Source: Clostridiales bacterium
Lineage (GTDB): Bacteria > Bacillota > Clostridia > Saccharofermentanales > DTU023
Length of the DNA stretch: 7,286 bases
Reading direction: 5' to 3'
Assembly: GCA_004556455.1 (NCBI GenBank)
Contig: SFGY01000051.1
Coordinates: forward strand, 1 to 7,286
Of the stretch, positions 1 through 6,615 are shown one piece after another. A model generated the notes under the pieces. That model saw only the letters and a list, made by a program, of their open reading frames with translations, was not told the origin of the DNA and made no database searches. A program made the translations under genes and the position numbers. Positions within the stretch are counted from its first letter, which is position 1; each line of letters starts with the position of its first letter.

Positions 1-261
1 GGCTGTAGCCAACCAAGCCATCGAAGCCGAGTCCGGGGATACGCCGTACACCTCCCGGTGGAGTTTTTCGATCAGCACCTCACCGTCCAGAGAAGTAAGC
101 GTCTGAAACCAGCCGGAGCGGAAAAACCGCTCACAATCCTTTCTGACGGATTCGGCATCCTTGTCCCAGGGGTATTTCTTCAAACGGCGCAGCGCACGGC
201 GATGGTCTTTCGCTGCCGCCAGAATAATAGCGTTTGCGAGGTTTGTATAACAGGTTTCCAT
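1..261 (-). CDS. Conserved phage protein downstream of helicase, 3' end beyond window
   Basis: This is an open frame of 87 codons running off the left edge, read from ATG at 261-259. The protein begins METCYTNLANAIILAAAKDH and continues with a basic stretch (RRALRRLKKYPW), then CERFFRSGWFQTLTSLDGE and a mostly helical remainder. The ERFFRSGWF..LTSLDGE pattern is one I associate with small hypothetical proteins in replication modules of clostridial prophages, next to the helicase gene; no activity is known to me. A GGAGGG ribosome binding site lies 6 nt upstream, inside the end of the helicase frame. The start is 2 nt after the helicase TGA, so the two genes were translationally linked. An in-frame ATG at 267-265 overlaps the helicase stop, but it sits too close to the binding site. 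There are no membrane segments or signal peptide. The frame and start are solid; the function is unknown. Confidence 0.75.
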   Translation of the reverse strand, partial: METCYTNLANAIILAAAKDHRRALRRLKKYPWDKDAESVRKDCERFFRSGWFQTLTSLDGEVLIEKLHREVYGVSPDSASMAWLATA

Positions 262-263
262 TC

Positions 264-887
264 TCATCCCTCCAAGTTGGCCTTGACCGCATCGATAAGT
301 GCGGTCTGGGTCTTTTCTTTTTTACGGAGCGCAGTCATGATGCGCTCGTCGATGGTGTCTTTTGCAATGATGTGGTGAATGACCACGGTATCGGCGGTCT
401 GACCCTGCCGCCACAGGCGGGCGTTGGTCTGCTGGTAGAGCTCCAGCGACCAGGTCAGTCCGAACCACACGAGAATGGAGCCGCCTGTCTGCAGGTTCAG
501 CCCATGGTCGGCAGAAGCCGGGTGGATGAGTGCCACGGGCAGCTCACCGCTGTTCCATCTGCGGATGCTGTCGGAATCGTCCAGCAGGCTGAACGGGATG
601 TGCCGTTTGTGCAGCCGCTCGGAGATGCGCTCCAGGTCATGCTTGAACCAGTACGCCACAAGGACGGGTTTCCCGTTGGCGGCTTCGATGAGATCCTCCA
701 GCATATCCAGCTTGCGGTCGTGTATCTGAAACACACGCTTGTCCTCTCCGTAGACTGCTCCGTTTGCCATCTGGGAGAGCTTATTCGCAAGCGCTGCGGC
801 GTTCCCGGCGTCGATTTCTTCGCCTTTCAGCGAGATAACCAGGTCTTGTTTCATGGCATCGTAGGCTTTGCGCTCTGTTTCGGATAT
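264..887 (-). pseudogene. C-terminal half of phage SNF2-like SF2 helicase, 5'-truncated
   Basis: Family role: ATP-dependent DNA translocation in phage replication. The readable part from ATG at 854 is 196 aa. It carries only the second RecA-like domain: motif IV (KPVLVAYWFKHD, about 63-73), motif V (HPASADHGLNLQ, about 111-122) and motif VI (QQTNARLWRQGQ, about 141-152, with R146 and R149 as arginine-finger candidates). Walker A and the DEAH box are absent; full-length relatives are roughly 450 aa. Helicase-like sequence continues in frame upstream of that ATG as ISETERKAYDA (887-855), then meets TGA at 890-888. The internal Met is therefore not a natural start, and no ribosome binding site precedes it. 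The gene was cut at about 887 and its N-terminal half is nowhere in the window. The remnant probably cannot hydrolyse ATP. A long open frame on the opposite strand (234-908) is a shadow of this GC-rich gene. Confidence 0.85.
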
Positions 888-1330
888 TCAGAAATCTGCT
901 TAAACTGAGCCGTGAACGTCACATCACTTTTCACGGTAATTTTGTTCTGTAGTTGATCAGAGGAAAGAGCGGTGCCGGCCGGAATGGCAGTACCACTGCC
1001 GACCTGGTATACGGCAGCATCGGCTGTCCAGTAGGCAAACTCATATCCCGAATTTGGACGTAAAGTATCCATGATGCTGCCGACAAAGCCGAAAGTCTCT
1101 GTCTCGGTTACATTCAGCTTGTAGTAGTAGGGCTTGTTAACATCATCGTCAATGCCGTAATACACAAACGGAATCTGGTCGTTTTTAGTCATGGTTCCAT
1201 AATCTCCGGGGTAAAATTTAACAGCATACGATCCGGAATCCGCAAACACCGTAATCGGCACGATGGACAGTGCCAAGCACAAAGTCAGCAGAACTGTCAG
1301 CAATTTTGTTTTAAGTGTGCGTTCTTTCAT
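851..1330 (-). CDS. Secreted InlB-repeat-like protein, C-terminus replaced at a junction
   Basis: The protein is 159 aa with a clear Sec signal peptide: basic MKERTLKTK, hydrophobic core to about residue 26, probable cleavage after VFA at 30. The mature part has one degenerate InlB B-repeat (Listeria-Bacteroides repeat): YPGDYGTM near 40-47, SGYEFAYWTAD at 94-104, then AIPAGTALSSDQL and DVTFTAQFK at 136-144. Such repeats are known from bacterial surface proteins and usually occur in tandem, followed by a cell-wall anchor. Here there is no LPXTG or other anchor. Residues from about 145 on (QISEYPKQSAKPTMP) come from helicase DNA read in another frame, and the stop abuts the helicase internal ATG. 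The native C-terminus is therefore lost. The start lies 17 nt after the zinc-ribbon gene with only a weak AGATAGG upstream. It is the last gene of the operon. Whether the shortened protein is made or stable is unknown. Confidence 0.7.
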   Translation of the reverse strand: MKERTLKTKLLTVLLTLCLALSIVPITVFADSGSYAVKFYPGDYGTMTKNDQIPFVYYGIDDDVNKPYYYKLNVTETETFGFVGSIMDTLRPNSGYEFAYWTADAAVYQVGSGTAIPAGTALSSDQLQNKITVKSDVTFTAQFKQISEYPKQSAKPTMP

Positions 1331-1347
1331 AATTTAAAAATCCTATC

Positions 1348-1935
1348 TTAAAGTTTTTGTCCGCATTCGGAGCAGAATGCGCTTCCCTGTGCAATATCTG
1401 CACCGCAATTCGGGCATTTTGTGTTGAGCTTTGTTCCGCAATGATTGCAGAACTTAGAGCCGGCGGTGAGCAGCGCTTTGCAGCTCGGACACACGATCAT
1501 TCCCACAGCCACCGTCTGACCCGCGCCGGTCACAACCACAGGCTGGCCGCCGGTCATAATGGTAGTTTCGATGACCTGAAACACCTCGCCTGGTAACTTT
1601 TTCTGTTTGAATGCACCCATTCCGGCGGTGATCGCCAGCGGCCATGCAACAAACAGACCGATTGCTCCGGCGCCGATTTTATCCGACCACTGTCCTTCGC
1701 CGATGCTGACATTCAGCTTGTCGCCCATCACTGCCATTTGCACGGCGATCGCCAGCCGCATTCCGGTAAGGGTTTTCCAGCCGTCCTTCGGCTGGCTTGC
1801 CTGCATAACATAGCCGTCCGTTGTCTGTGAACTCTGCACCTCCATGCCTTTCTCGGTGCGAAAGAAATTTTCCAACCGGGTAACGATCCCTGACACCTCA
1901 GTGCCGTTCAACATAAATACTCTTGATTCGTTCAT
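1348..1935 (-). CDS. Double zinc-ribbon protein with one central membrane segment
   Basis: The protein is 195 aa. The N-terminal part (about 1-85) is a small mixed alpha/beta domain with no catalytic motif I can name. Residues 88-108 (AGAIGLFVAWPLAITAGMG) form a hydrophobic glycine-rich segment that is probably one membrane pass or a hairpin. The C-terminus has two treble-clef-like zinc ribbons with four CxxC knuckles: C149/C152 with C163/C166, and C174/C177 with C188/C191. Such ribbons usually mediate protein-protein or nucleic-acid contacts and are common at the ends of small Firmicute membrane proteins. The ATG is preceded by GGAGG at a 7-nt spacing. The gene lies 23 nt after the upstream small gene and 17 nt before the secreted-protein gene, which indicates an operon. 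I recall similar gut-bacterial proteins annotated only as zinc-ribbon domain proteins. The fold call is firm; the function is not. Confidence 0.85.
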   Translation of the reverse strand: MNESRVFMLNGTEVSGIVTRLENFFRTEKGMEVQSSQTTDGYVMQASQPKDGWKTLTGMRLAIAVQMAVMGDKLNVSIGEGQWSDKIGAGAIGLFVAWPLAITAGMGAFKQKKLPGEVFQVIETTIMTGGQPVVVTGAGQTVAVGMIVCPSCKALLTAGSKFCNHCGTKLNTKCPNCGADIAQGSAFCSECGQKL

Positions 1936-1958
1936 TTGATTGCCTCCGTTTTAAAACT

Positions 1959-2324
1959 TCAAACAGGTTGCCTTTTTGGGGATACCTTGTTTATCTCAAG
2001 CTCGTTTTCCAAATGCTGCGACACGCTGTCGGCTATGGCGGTCGTTGCCATTCGGATACCGGTATCGGACAATCCCTGGCAAGGATGTATCATTGTTACG
2101 GTCAGTTCCGTTCCCGTTTCCTGTTCATTTACGGAGACGGAAAACCGGCTTAAATTACCGTATACCGACATCTCTGCTAAAATGGTGGATGCGTCTGTTT
2201 TTTCATATTCGGCACCGTTTTTATCCAGCACTTCATAAACGGCGAAGATCACATATTGCCGGTTATACGGCAGTATTATTCTTGTTGTTTTACTGTCCGG
2301 CAAAGCGGAAAGCTGCCTGTTCAT
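1959..2324 (-). CDS. Small soluble protein of unknown function (121 aa)
   Basis: The start is ATG at 2324-2322, because AAGGAGGTG lies 7-8 nt upstream. The frame stays open to 2417, but those extra residues (MPNLSAGILK...) overlap the end of the upstream lipoprotein gene and have no binding site. The protein begins MNRQLSALPDSKTTRIILPY. It has no signal peptide or membrane helix. It shows alternating strands (RFSVSVNEQETGTELTVTMI, about 73-92), then an amphipathic helix (TGIRMATTAIADSVSQHLENEL), and a basic tail (KVSPKRQPV). I do not recognise a family. The strand-then-long-helix ending and similar size suggest a fold like the N-terminal part of the neighbouring zinc-ribbon protein, but that is only an impression. 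It sits 55 nt after the second lipoprotein and 23 nt before the zinc-ribbon gene, in the same operon. Confidence 0.75.
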   Translation of the reverse strand: MNRQLSALPDSKTTRIILPYNRQYVIFAVYEVLDKNGAEYEKTDASTILAEMSVYGNLSRFSVSVNEQETGTELTVTMIHPCQGLSDTGIRMATTAIADSVSQHLENELEINKVSPKRQPV

Positions 2325-2379
2325 CGTCCGACACCTCCTTTTCATCACGATTCTACGGTAAACTGTTTTTGTTATGGTG

Positions 2380-3504
2380 TTATTGCTTTTCAATATACCC
2401 GCTGATAGGTTCGGCATACATATTGTCGTCGGTCACTGCCTTGTACCGCTTGCCGTCGTACACATCGGTAAAACCGTTCGTAGCCTTGTAAATTTCGCCG
2501 GTCTCGGTATCGTAAACGCGCTCGTAGCCGAGGGTGGCGTCGCTCTGCTTCTGGCTCATAATGTCCTGACTTCTGTTGCGGCTTTCCCAGGAGGACATAA
2601 AGCCGTCCATGGTCGCATTGAAGTTCTGGCTGATCTGCTGAGCAAGGGCAACCTTTTCATTGCTTGCCTGATTGGTGGTTCTGACAAAGCTGTCGGAATA
2701 CTGCAGGGTTTTGAAGCAATCGGTCAGCACACCTTCCCACTCGATAAAGGTGTCCTTTGCGGCGGTAACGGCAACGATGTTGTAAGCCATATAGTAGCCG
2801 CCGTCCACCGCCTGAAGCTGATAGCCTACCACATTGCCGTTGGAGATGGCAAAGCTGCCAAAGTCCACCACACTGGCGGCAAATAGGCCCTCGCCCTCTT
2901 TGCCGTTATCCGTGAATGTCGCGCGAAGCTGCTCGTCGCCGAGGGCGGAGGACTTCATCGGGCTGGCAGAGGGATAGCGGTCGGTTACCGTAAAATTATC
3001 AAACCGGGGGAAGGCATATCCCGAATAAGCAGGCTCCACCTCCGATGCAAATGCAGTATACTGTGAGAATATTTTGAAAAAGCCCTCTGTAGACGGGTTA
3101 TCAAGCACAGCGGCCTTAGCAAAAAGCGCCGCCTGTGTATCGCCCATATTGTAGTTCTGCTGCCATGCATCTTTACCTGCCTGACTGTGCAGCAACACAT
3201 CGGCTTTGAGCAGCACAAACATCTGATTGAGCGGTTCGTTCGGGTCGCTTACCCGAATACTGTGGTAGATATTTGTTCCGCCGGTCGTTACCGTCCAGCC
3301 CTTGGGGATGGTCATGCTGAAATCGGCGGTTTCGTATTTTTCGGTCTGCACGGCTTTTGCGACCGTCTGCGTGACCTTCACGCCTCTTTCCGTTTGTTCG
3401 GTTTTTGTGCCGTCATCGTTCACAACGGTTTTGCTGCCGCAGGCGGCAAGAAGCAAGGTCATGACCAAGGCCAGCGCAAGCGCCGTGATTCGTTTTGCAT
3501 GCAT
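2380..3504 (-). CDS. Lipoprotein with PsbP/Mog1-like region
   Basis: The protein is 374 aa from ATG 3504-3502, chosen because AAGGAGAG lies 7 nt upstream and the signal then starts correctly (MHAKRITALALALVMTLLLAAC). The lipobox is LAAC with lipidated C22, so it is a membrane-anchored extracytoplasmic lipoprotein. The frame stays open another 34 codons upstream, but that stretch overlaps the previous gene and would bury the signal. After a linker (KTVVNDDGTKTEQTE), the segment TADFSMTIPKGWTV resembles the first strand of PsbP/Mog1-like lipoproteins (tentative). The last 48 residues (YERVYDTETGEIYKATNGF...ISGYIEK) form a compact tyrosine-rich module. I have seen similar modules at the end of uncharacterised clostridial lipoproteins. 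No catalytic motif is evident. It lies 19 nt after the first lipoprotein gene, hence co-transcribed. The two lipoproteins may act together at the cell surface. Confidence 0.85.
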   Translation of the reverse strand: MHAKRITALALALVMTLLLAACGSKTVVNDDGTKTEQTERGVKVTQTVAKAVQTEKYETADFSMTIPKGWTVTTGGTNIYHSIRVSDPNEPLNQMFVLLKADVLLHSQAGKDAWQQNYNMGDTQAALFAKAAVLDNPSTEGFFKIFSQYTAFASEVEPAYSGYAFPRFDNFTVTDRYPSASPMKSSALGDEQLRATFTDNGKEGEGLFAASVVDFGSFAISNGNVVGYQLQAVDGGYYMAYNIVAVTAAKDTFIEWEGVLTDCFKTLQYSDSFVRTTNQASNEKVALAQQISQNFNATMDGFMSSWESRNRSQDIMSQKQSDATLGYERVYDTETGEIYKATNGFTDVYDGKRYKAVTDDNMYAEPISGYIEKQ

Positions 3505-3523
3505 CGTGTTTCTCTCCTTTTCC

Positions 3524-4669
3524 TTATTTCTGATCATAGTCCCAATAGAAACGGCAGGGATCGTATTTTTGATACGCACCGTATCCGTCTGTAAGCACCT
3601 CGGCAATGGGGAGCATCGTATAGTCCACGGTGATCACATGGCTTGTGCTGATGTTGCGGACATCTCCGTAAAAAGCAGTGAGCAGATCAAGCTTTCTTAG
3701 CTTTACATTGCAGTTGAGATGCTGCGCTGCGGGATAATAGGGAGACACCGAGCCGTCCGGCGCAAGCTGTGCTTTTGTGTCGCTGTCGTCCAAAGGCTCC
3801 GAGGCATACACGATCTCATAAAAAGCACAGTTGGTCATCAGAATGTTCCGATTAAACAGCCGGATCGGTGTTTCACCGGCAAGCTCGGACAGCTCCAAAT
3901 CAAAGGCAATGTACTCCCGCCGATCCATGTCCCGATACCAATTCCAGCCGGTCGTACCCTTATCAAGGTATTTGCCCGAAAAAAGCAGGCTGACTTTACC
4001 ACCGGCAACGGCGATCATCGGATCGCCGGAGTAGACCTTATCGGCATTTAAGTATTCTGCCGTATGATCCTCCAGCGTCTTTCCGTCGGAAGCATAGCGG
4101 TAAACCCTTCGGAACAGCGGAAGCTGCGCCTTATCCATCGGCGAGGCCGTAAACGGCGGGCTGCTGACCTTATAGCCGGAGCCGTCATTTAAGTAGATCT
4201 CTCCCATTTCACCGTCATGGGTCAGGCGCCAATATCGGATATTTTTTCCGGGCAGGGTGCCGACCTCTTGTATGTTCTTGCCGTTTGCCAAAACGGAGTT
4301 GAAATTTGCCTGATACAGCTTTCCGTCAGCCACCACGAGATCGTTAATGGTTTTACTGTAGCCGTGATCCAGATTACAGTCGAATTCGGCGTATTCGTTT
4401 ATAATGCCCTCGCCGCCGACAAATGTCTTGTAGTCCGATTGGTCATACGGCTTGCCGCGTTCCTTGAGAAGCACCTGTTCCAGCGTTACCGGCTCCGCCT
4501 GCGTAGATGTGTTTTGTGAAGGCTCTGGGATTGATGTAGAACTGTATGTTTCCGAAGGCTTTTTGGCACAGGCACTCAGAGCCAAACTTGCAAGTAAAAG
4601 GACAGTTAAAATTTTGGGCAAATAATTCTTATTATACCTTTCGATCAAATATAAGAGTTTGTGTCGCAC
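3524..4669 (-). CDS. Lipoprotein, first gene of envelope operon, possibly beta-propeller-like
   Basis: The protein is 381 aa from a GTG start at 4669-4667. GGGGAGG lies 8 nt upstream, and this start gives a normal lipoprotein signal: basic MRHKLLYLIERYNKNYLPK, core ILTVLLLASLA, lipobox LSAC with C34. The frame stays open back to 4843, but that extension crosses the promoter and the terminator of the upstream unit and would destroy the signal. After a Ser/Thr/Pro-rich linker (about 38-60), the mature part has repeated strand pairs of the type INDLVVADGKLYQAN and MIAVAGGKVSLLFSG, separated by aromatic stretches. This suggests an all-beta, perhaps propeller-like, ligand-binding domain (inference). 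I recognise no enzyme motif or named family. It heads the operon, so the promoter and repeats at 4694-4782 control it and the four genes after it. Confidence 0.85.
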   Translation of the reverse strand: MRHKLLYLIERYNKNYLPKILTVLLLASLALSACAKKPSETYSSTSIPEPSQNTSTQAEPVTLEQVLLKERGKPYDQSDYKTFVGGEGIINEYAEFDCNLDHGYSKTINDLVVADGKLYQANFNSVLANGKNIQEVGTLPGKNIRYWRLTHDGEMGEIYLNDGSGYKVSSPPFTASPMDKAQLPLFRRVYRYASDGKTLEDHTAEYLNADKVYSGDPMIAVAGGKVSLLFSGKYLDKGTTGWNWYRDMDRREYIAFDLELSELAGETPIRLFNRNILMTNCAFYEIVYASEPLDDSDTKAQLAPDGSVSPYYPAAQHLNCNVKLRKLDLLTAFYGDVRNISTSHVITVDYTMLPIAEVLTDGYGAYQKYDPCRFYWDYDQK

Positions 4670-4677
4670 TTCATATT

Positions 4678-4684
4678 CCTCCCC
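4678..4684 (-). promoter_or_regulatory. Ribosome binding site fixing a GTG start
   Basis: GGGGAGG on the minus strand, 8 nt before GTG at 4669-4667. It decides the start of the first lipoprotein against the much longer open frame. An ATG at 4674-4672, only 3 nt from this site, is in another frame and closes after 9 codons. Confidence 0.7.
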
Positions 4685-4693
4685 ACCGTCTTT

Positions 4694-4730
4694 GCATATA
4701 ATTATACTTACAGAGTGCCGATTTTGATAT
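4694..4730 (-). promoter_or_regulatory. Promoter of the envelope operon, perfect -10 and poor -35
   Basis: TATAAT at 4706-4701 (minus strand) is a consensus -10. At 16-18 bp spacing the -35 region reads only ATCAAA/TATCAA-like sequence, far from TTGACA. Transcription would start near 4694, about 25 nt before the GTG. A strong -10 with a poor -35 is the usual look of an activator-dependent promoter, and paired repeats lie directly upstream. Confidence 0.6.
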
Positions 4731-4733
4731 AAG

Positions 4734-4782
4734 GGAAGTCCGCCAATCTGCCGAAAATGGGGTGGCGGAACTCCGCCATTCT
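4734..4782 (-). repeat. Two direct repeats, candidate activator sites
   Basis: On the plus strand ggaagtccgccaatct (4734-4749) and ggaactccgccattct (4767-4782) agree at 14 of 16 positions and are exactly 33 bp apart, about three helical turns. Relative to the predicted start near 4694 their 12-bp cores are centred near -45 and -78. The distal copy also contains the palindrome TGGCGGA-ac-TCCGCCA (4763-4778). The position fits binding sites for an activator, with the LuxR-domain protein encoded just upstream as the obvious candidate (inference). Confidence 0.5.
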
Positions 4783-4825
4783 TAAAATCGAGGCAAAAAA
4801 TATCGGTTTTTCCTGAAAAAACCGC

Positions 4826-4855
4826 AAAAATATCCTCCCACATCGGCAGGAGGAT
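4826..4855 (-). terminator. Rho-independent terminator of the XRE/MFS-LuxR unit
   Basis: On the minus strand ATCCTCC (4855-4849), a 10-nt loop and GGAGGAT (4838-4832) form a 7-bp stem followed by ATTTTT, 24 nt after the MFS-LuxR stop codon. The stem is modest, but the position and T-run fit an intrinsic terminator separating the regulator genes from the envelope operon. Confidence 0.6.
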
Positions 4856-4878
4856 AAAATGCTTTTTGTTATGTTTTA

Positions 4879-6318
4879 TTATGCGTTGTTATAAAGAGTA
4901 ACAAGCCCGATCCGTGATTTTGCACCTGTTTTTTCATATATGGCGGAGACATATCTCTCTAAGGTTCGTCTGGAGACATACAAACCATCGGCTATCGTCT
5001 GCAATCCGTCTTCGGTATTGACAAGCAGTCCGAAAACCTCGGTTTCTCTCTGCGTCAGCGAAAACTGCTCTGCCAGCCTTTGCAGTTTTTCACCGTCGCT
5101 TCGTTCGCTGCTGTCCGCTTCGGCAAGCCTGTCAAAAAACGCTTTTCTTTTGTTGGTATAGAAAAGCGCGACAATGCTGGTGGCCACGAATAAAATCAGC
5201 TCTATGGTGATCATGACAATATTGTTTTCGGAATGCAAAAGTGCAAGGGAGCCTCCCGAGATTGCAGCGGCAACAAGATTATTGACGGATCTGCCAAACC
5301 CTGACCACAACTCGGGGGTATCCGTGTATCGGGCGATCTCCATAAAGGAAGAGGTAAAGAAAACAGCAAAGAAGCCGGCGGACAGATAGAATATGACCAG
5401 ACCCACCGTGAACGGCCCGGCAAACTGAATAATGACAAGGCAGGTCGTAGACAGAAGCATTACGCAGTACATGATCACACTCATATATTTTCTGCCTGCA
5501 ATATCAAATAAAAAACCTGCCATAAGACCGCTGAGTGCGAGAAGTATTCTCGGCCACTGACCAATATTCACCGTTCCGTTTGCGTGGTATACGGTGACCG
5601 CATTGTCCATGGTGCCAAAAATACAGGTCATCAGTGCGACGAAAAGGACGAGGAGCAAAATGATTTTCAGGCTATCCTTTCCGCTTTCGTCGTGTTCCTC
5701 TTCGGTTTTGCTTTTGGAGAAGGCAGGGACAACGCTGTTTTTTTCTGCTTTTATCAGCATAAATGCCAGCAATAGTATAAATGCAGAAAGTATGCCGGCT
5801 TCTATGTAATCTATATGAACCAAATTGTTGTTTGCGATTTGAAGCAAGATTCCAAGCATATAGGAAACGCCTGTCAGTCGCGCAATATAGGTGTTGTCCT
5901 CTATCAGACATAGTGTTTTGTAGAATACGGCACTTCCAAACGCGCCGAGAATCAGAAACAGCAAGAGTCCCATGCCGAGTGTAAGTGCATAAGAGGCATG
6001 GCGGCATATCAAAAACAGACAAATAACCGACAAAATCGCTGCGCACATTGCAAGTGCGGTTTGCCATTTTCCTTTACAAAATCGAGAGAAAACAGGATAC
6101 AGAACAAAACCGATGACGCTGATACCAAGCGCATAGTTTTGGGCATTTACCGATTGATTTCCCGAAACCGTGCGGGAGATCATATTGACAAACAGAAATT
6201 CCGCGCCCAGAAACACAAAAGTAAATAAGCTCATCAACACGATCGCCTTTGTGTAGGGGATTCGATTTTCCTCATTAAAGGCATCGCTTTGCCTGATTTG
6301 TTTCAAAATGCTGTTCAT
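4879..6318 (-). CDS. Membrane-bound transcription regulator: 12-TM MFS-like domain with C-terminal LuxR HTH
   Basis: The protein is 479 aa from ATG 6318-6316. AGAGG lies 7 nt upstream; a TTG at 6324 is also in frame but only 1 nt from that site. After a short cytoplasmic start (MNSILKQIRQSDAFNEENRIPY), twelve hydrophobic segments follow in two sets of six, joined by a charged loop near 205-220 (SKSKTEEEHDESGKDS). GFLFDIAGRKYMS between TM8 and TM9 is an MFS motif A-like loop. Residues about 415-479 are a GerE/LuxR HTH: LTQRETEVFGLL (421-432), IADGLYVS, and the recognition helix region SRRTLERYVSAIYEKTGAKSR. There is no receiver or ATPase domain, so this is a one-component regulator whose input is presumably a ligand bound by the transporter-like part. 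Family knowledge: such 12-TM LuxR fusions are frequent in gut Actinobacteria (Eggerthellaceae) and occur in Clostridia, often beside the operon they control. It follows the XRE gene by 11 nt. Confidence 0.9.
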   Translation of the reverse strand: MNSILKQIRQSDAFNEENRIPYTKAIVLMSLFTFVFLGAEFLFVNMISRTVSGNQSVNAQNYALGISVIGFVLYPVFSRFCKGKWQTALAMCAAILSVICLFLICRHASYALTLGMGLLLFLILGAFGSAVFYKTLCLIEDNTYIARLTGVSYMLGILLQIANNNLVHIDYIEAGILSAFILLLAFMLIKAEKNSVVPAFSKSKTEEEHDESGKDSLKIILLLVLFVALMTCIFGTMDNAVTVYHANGTVNIGQWPRILLALSGLMAGFLFDIAGRKYMSVIMYCVMLLSTTCLVIIQFAGPFTVGLVIFYLSAGFFAVFFTSSFMEIARYTDTPELWSGFGRSVNNLVAAAISGGSLALLHSENNIVMITIELILFVATSIVALFYTNKRKAFFDRLAEADSSERSDGEKLQRLAEQFSLTQRETEVFGLLVNTEDGLQTIADGLYVSRRTLERYVSAIYEKTGAKSRIGLVTLYNNA

Positions 6319-6329
6319 AATCAAACCTC

Positions 6330-6539
6330 TTACTCGCTGTCGGGCACGAATTCCAACATGTCATTCGGCGTACAATTCAGTGCTTTGCAGATCTTTCCCA
6401 CGGTTTCAACCGTGATATTTTCATTCCGTGTCATTTTGGAAAGGACATAGTTGCTGATGCCCGCAGCCTTTTCCAGGTCCTTCTTTTTCATATCCCTGTC
6501 AATCAGCAATTTCCAGAGCTTTTCATAGCTAATATTTAT
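6330..6539 (-). CDS. Cro/C1-type (XRE) HTH regulator with non-standard start codon
   Basis: Frame NISYEKLWKLLIDRDMKKKD...GKICKALNCTPNDMLEFVPDSE, 69 codons, is a textbook small Cro/C1-type regulator (HTH_26-like). It has helix 1 SYEKLWKLLIDRD, HTH MKKKDLEKAAGISNYVLSKMTRNE, then VETVGKICKALNCTPNDML. Relatives normally begin M(x)ISYEKLW, which places the start at codon 6539-6537. That codon is ATA, not ATG. GAGG lies 8 nt upstream at the right spacing, and an in-frame TGA a few codons further up excludes a longer frame. The next conventional candidates are TTG at about codon 11 and ATG at codon 17, both of which would remove helix 1. Either ATA is used weakly, or the gene has lost its start by one base change. 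It precedes the MFS-LuxR gene by 11 nt and shares the promoter at 6616-6644. Confidence 0.7.
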   Translation of the reverse strand: MNISYEKLWKLLIDRDMKKKDLEKAAGISNYVLSKMTRNENITVETVGKICKALNCTPNDMLEFVPDSE

Positions 6540-6615
6540 ATCGTCAGCCTCGATTCAATTAGGGCTTGCTTCCTCCGAACAAAATCCGAAAACAGCAGAA
6601 GTGACTGTCAAGAAT

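Noticed and set aside
234..908. Long plus-strand open frame of 224 codons
   Set aside because: It lies antisense to the helicase remnant, has low-complexity shadow composition, no ribosome binding site and no recognisable motif. GC-rich genes commonly leave such open opposite frames.
2374..2886. Plus-strand open frame of 170 codons
   Set aside because: It is antisense to the second lipoprotein, which has a signal peptide, lipobox and ribosome binding site. The plus frame has none of these.
2380..3606. Longer version of the second lipoprotein starting at 3606
   Set aside because: The extension overlaps the previous gene and disrupts the signal peptide. The ATG at 3504 has a strong binding site.
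4645..4674. Nine-codon upstream frame (ATG at 4674) overlapping the GTG start of the first lipoprotein
   Set aside because: It is only 3 nt from the ribosome binding site, which is too close for efficient use. Probably chance.
3524..4843. Longer version of the first lipoprotein starting at 4843
   Set aside because: The extra 58 residues cross a terminator, repeats and promoter and would place the signal peptide internally. The GTG at 4669 has a good binding site.
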